Origin: Kiritimatiellia bacterium
GTDB taxonomy: Bacteria; Verrucomicrobiota; Kiritimatiellia; SLAD01
Direction: 5' to 3'
Assembly (NCBI GenBank): GCA_007126995.1
Contig: SLAD01000026.1
Location: 1-5,527 of the forward strand
Length of the DNA stretch: 5,527 nucleotides
In this document: positions 5,516 to 5,527 of the stretch, piece after piece
Numbering within the stretch: position 1 is the first letter of the stretch
Layout of the letters: each line of letters starts with the position of its first letter
Translations under genes and position numbers: made by a program
The notes under the pieces: generated by a model
What the model was told of the DNA's origin: nothing
Seen by the model: only the letters and a program-made list of their open reading frames with translations
The model's database searches: none

Positions 5516-5527
5516 AAACTCGTTTGA
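5512..5527 (+). CDS. Possible start of the next operon gene, cut by the window edge
   Basis: TTG at 5512 overlaps the methyltransferase stop as TTGA and continues as MKTRL to the window end. GGGAG at 5503-5507 sits four bases upstream, slightly close for a ribosome site. Overlapping starts of this type are common in co-translated operons, but five codons cannot show that a gene is present. Confidence 0.3.

Overview
The window reads as chromosomal DNA of a Gram-negative bacterium of moderately high GC. A Nitrospirota-like (Nitrospira) source is my best guess from overall gene flavour and repeat style, but nothing here proves it. Four protein genes are recognisable, two membrane proteins are not, and one very small gene is a candidate.

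Left block (1-2390, + strand): the 3' half of metH, the cobalamin-dependent methionine synthase, followed 9 bases later by a Nudix hydrolase. The Nudix protein resembles mammalian MTH1 (NUDT1), an 8-oxo-purine nucleotide diphosphatase, along nearly its whole length. The two genes look co-transcribed.

Middle (2391-2740): a 350-base non-coding gap between convergent genes. It holds a compact cluster of four GTAG-headed hairpin repeats in alternating orientation (-, +, -, +), arranged as two head-to-head pairs. This is the layout of REP elements assembled into BIMEs. The stems differ between copies by paired, compensating substitutions, so the fold has been kept while the sequence changed. This is the most interesting signal in the window.

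Minus-strand block (2741-3666): two adjacent genes for unrecognised integral membrane proteins, with about four and three predicted membrane segments. They are read away from the divergent region at 3667-3824 and converge on the Nudix gene across the repeat cluster.

Right block (3825-5527, + strand): an envelope-glycan or lipid-modification operon. It has a candidate 30-codon leader gene whose stop overlaps the next start (ATGA). This is followed by a family 2 polyprenyl-phosphate glycosyltransferase (DPM1/GtrB/ArnC-like, two C-terminal membrane helices), a class I SAM-dependent methyltransferase, and possibly the first codons of another gene beginning at an overlapping TTGA. The right block looks somewhat AT-richer than the metH block, as surface-polysaccharide genes often do.
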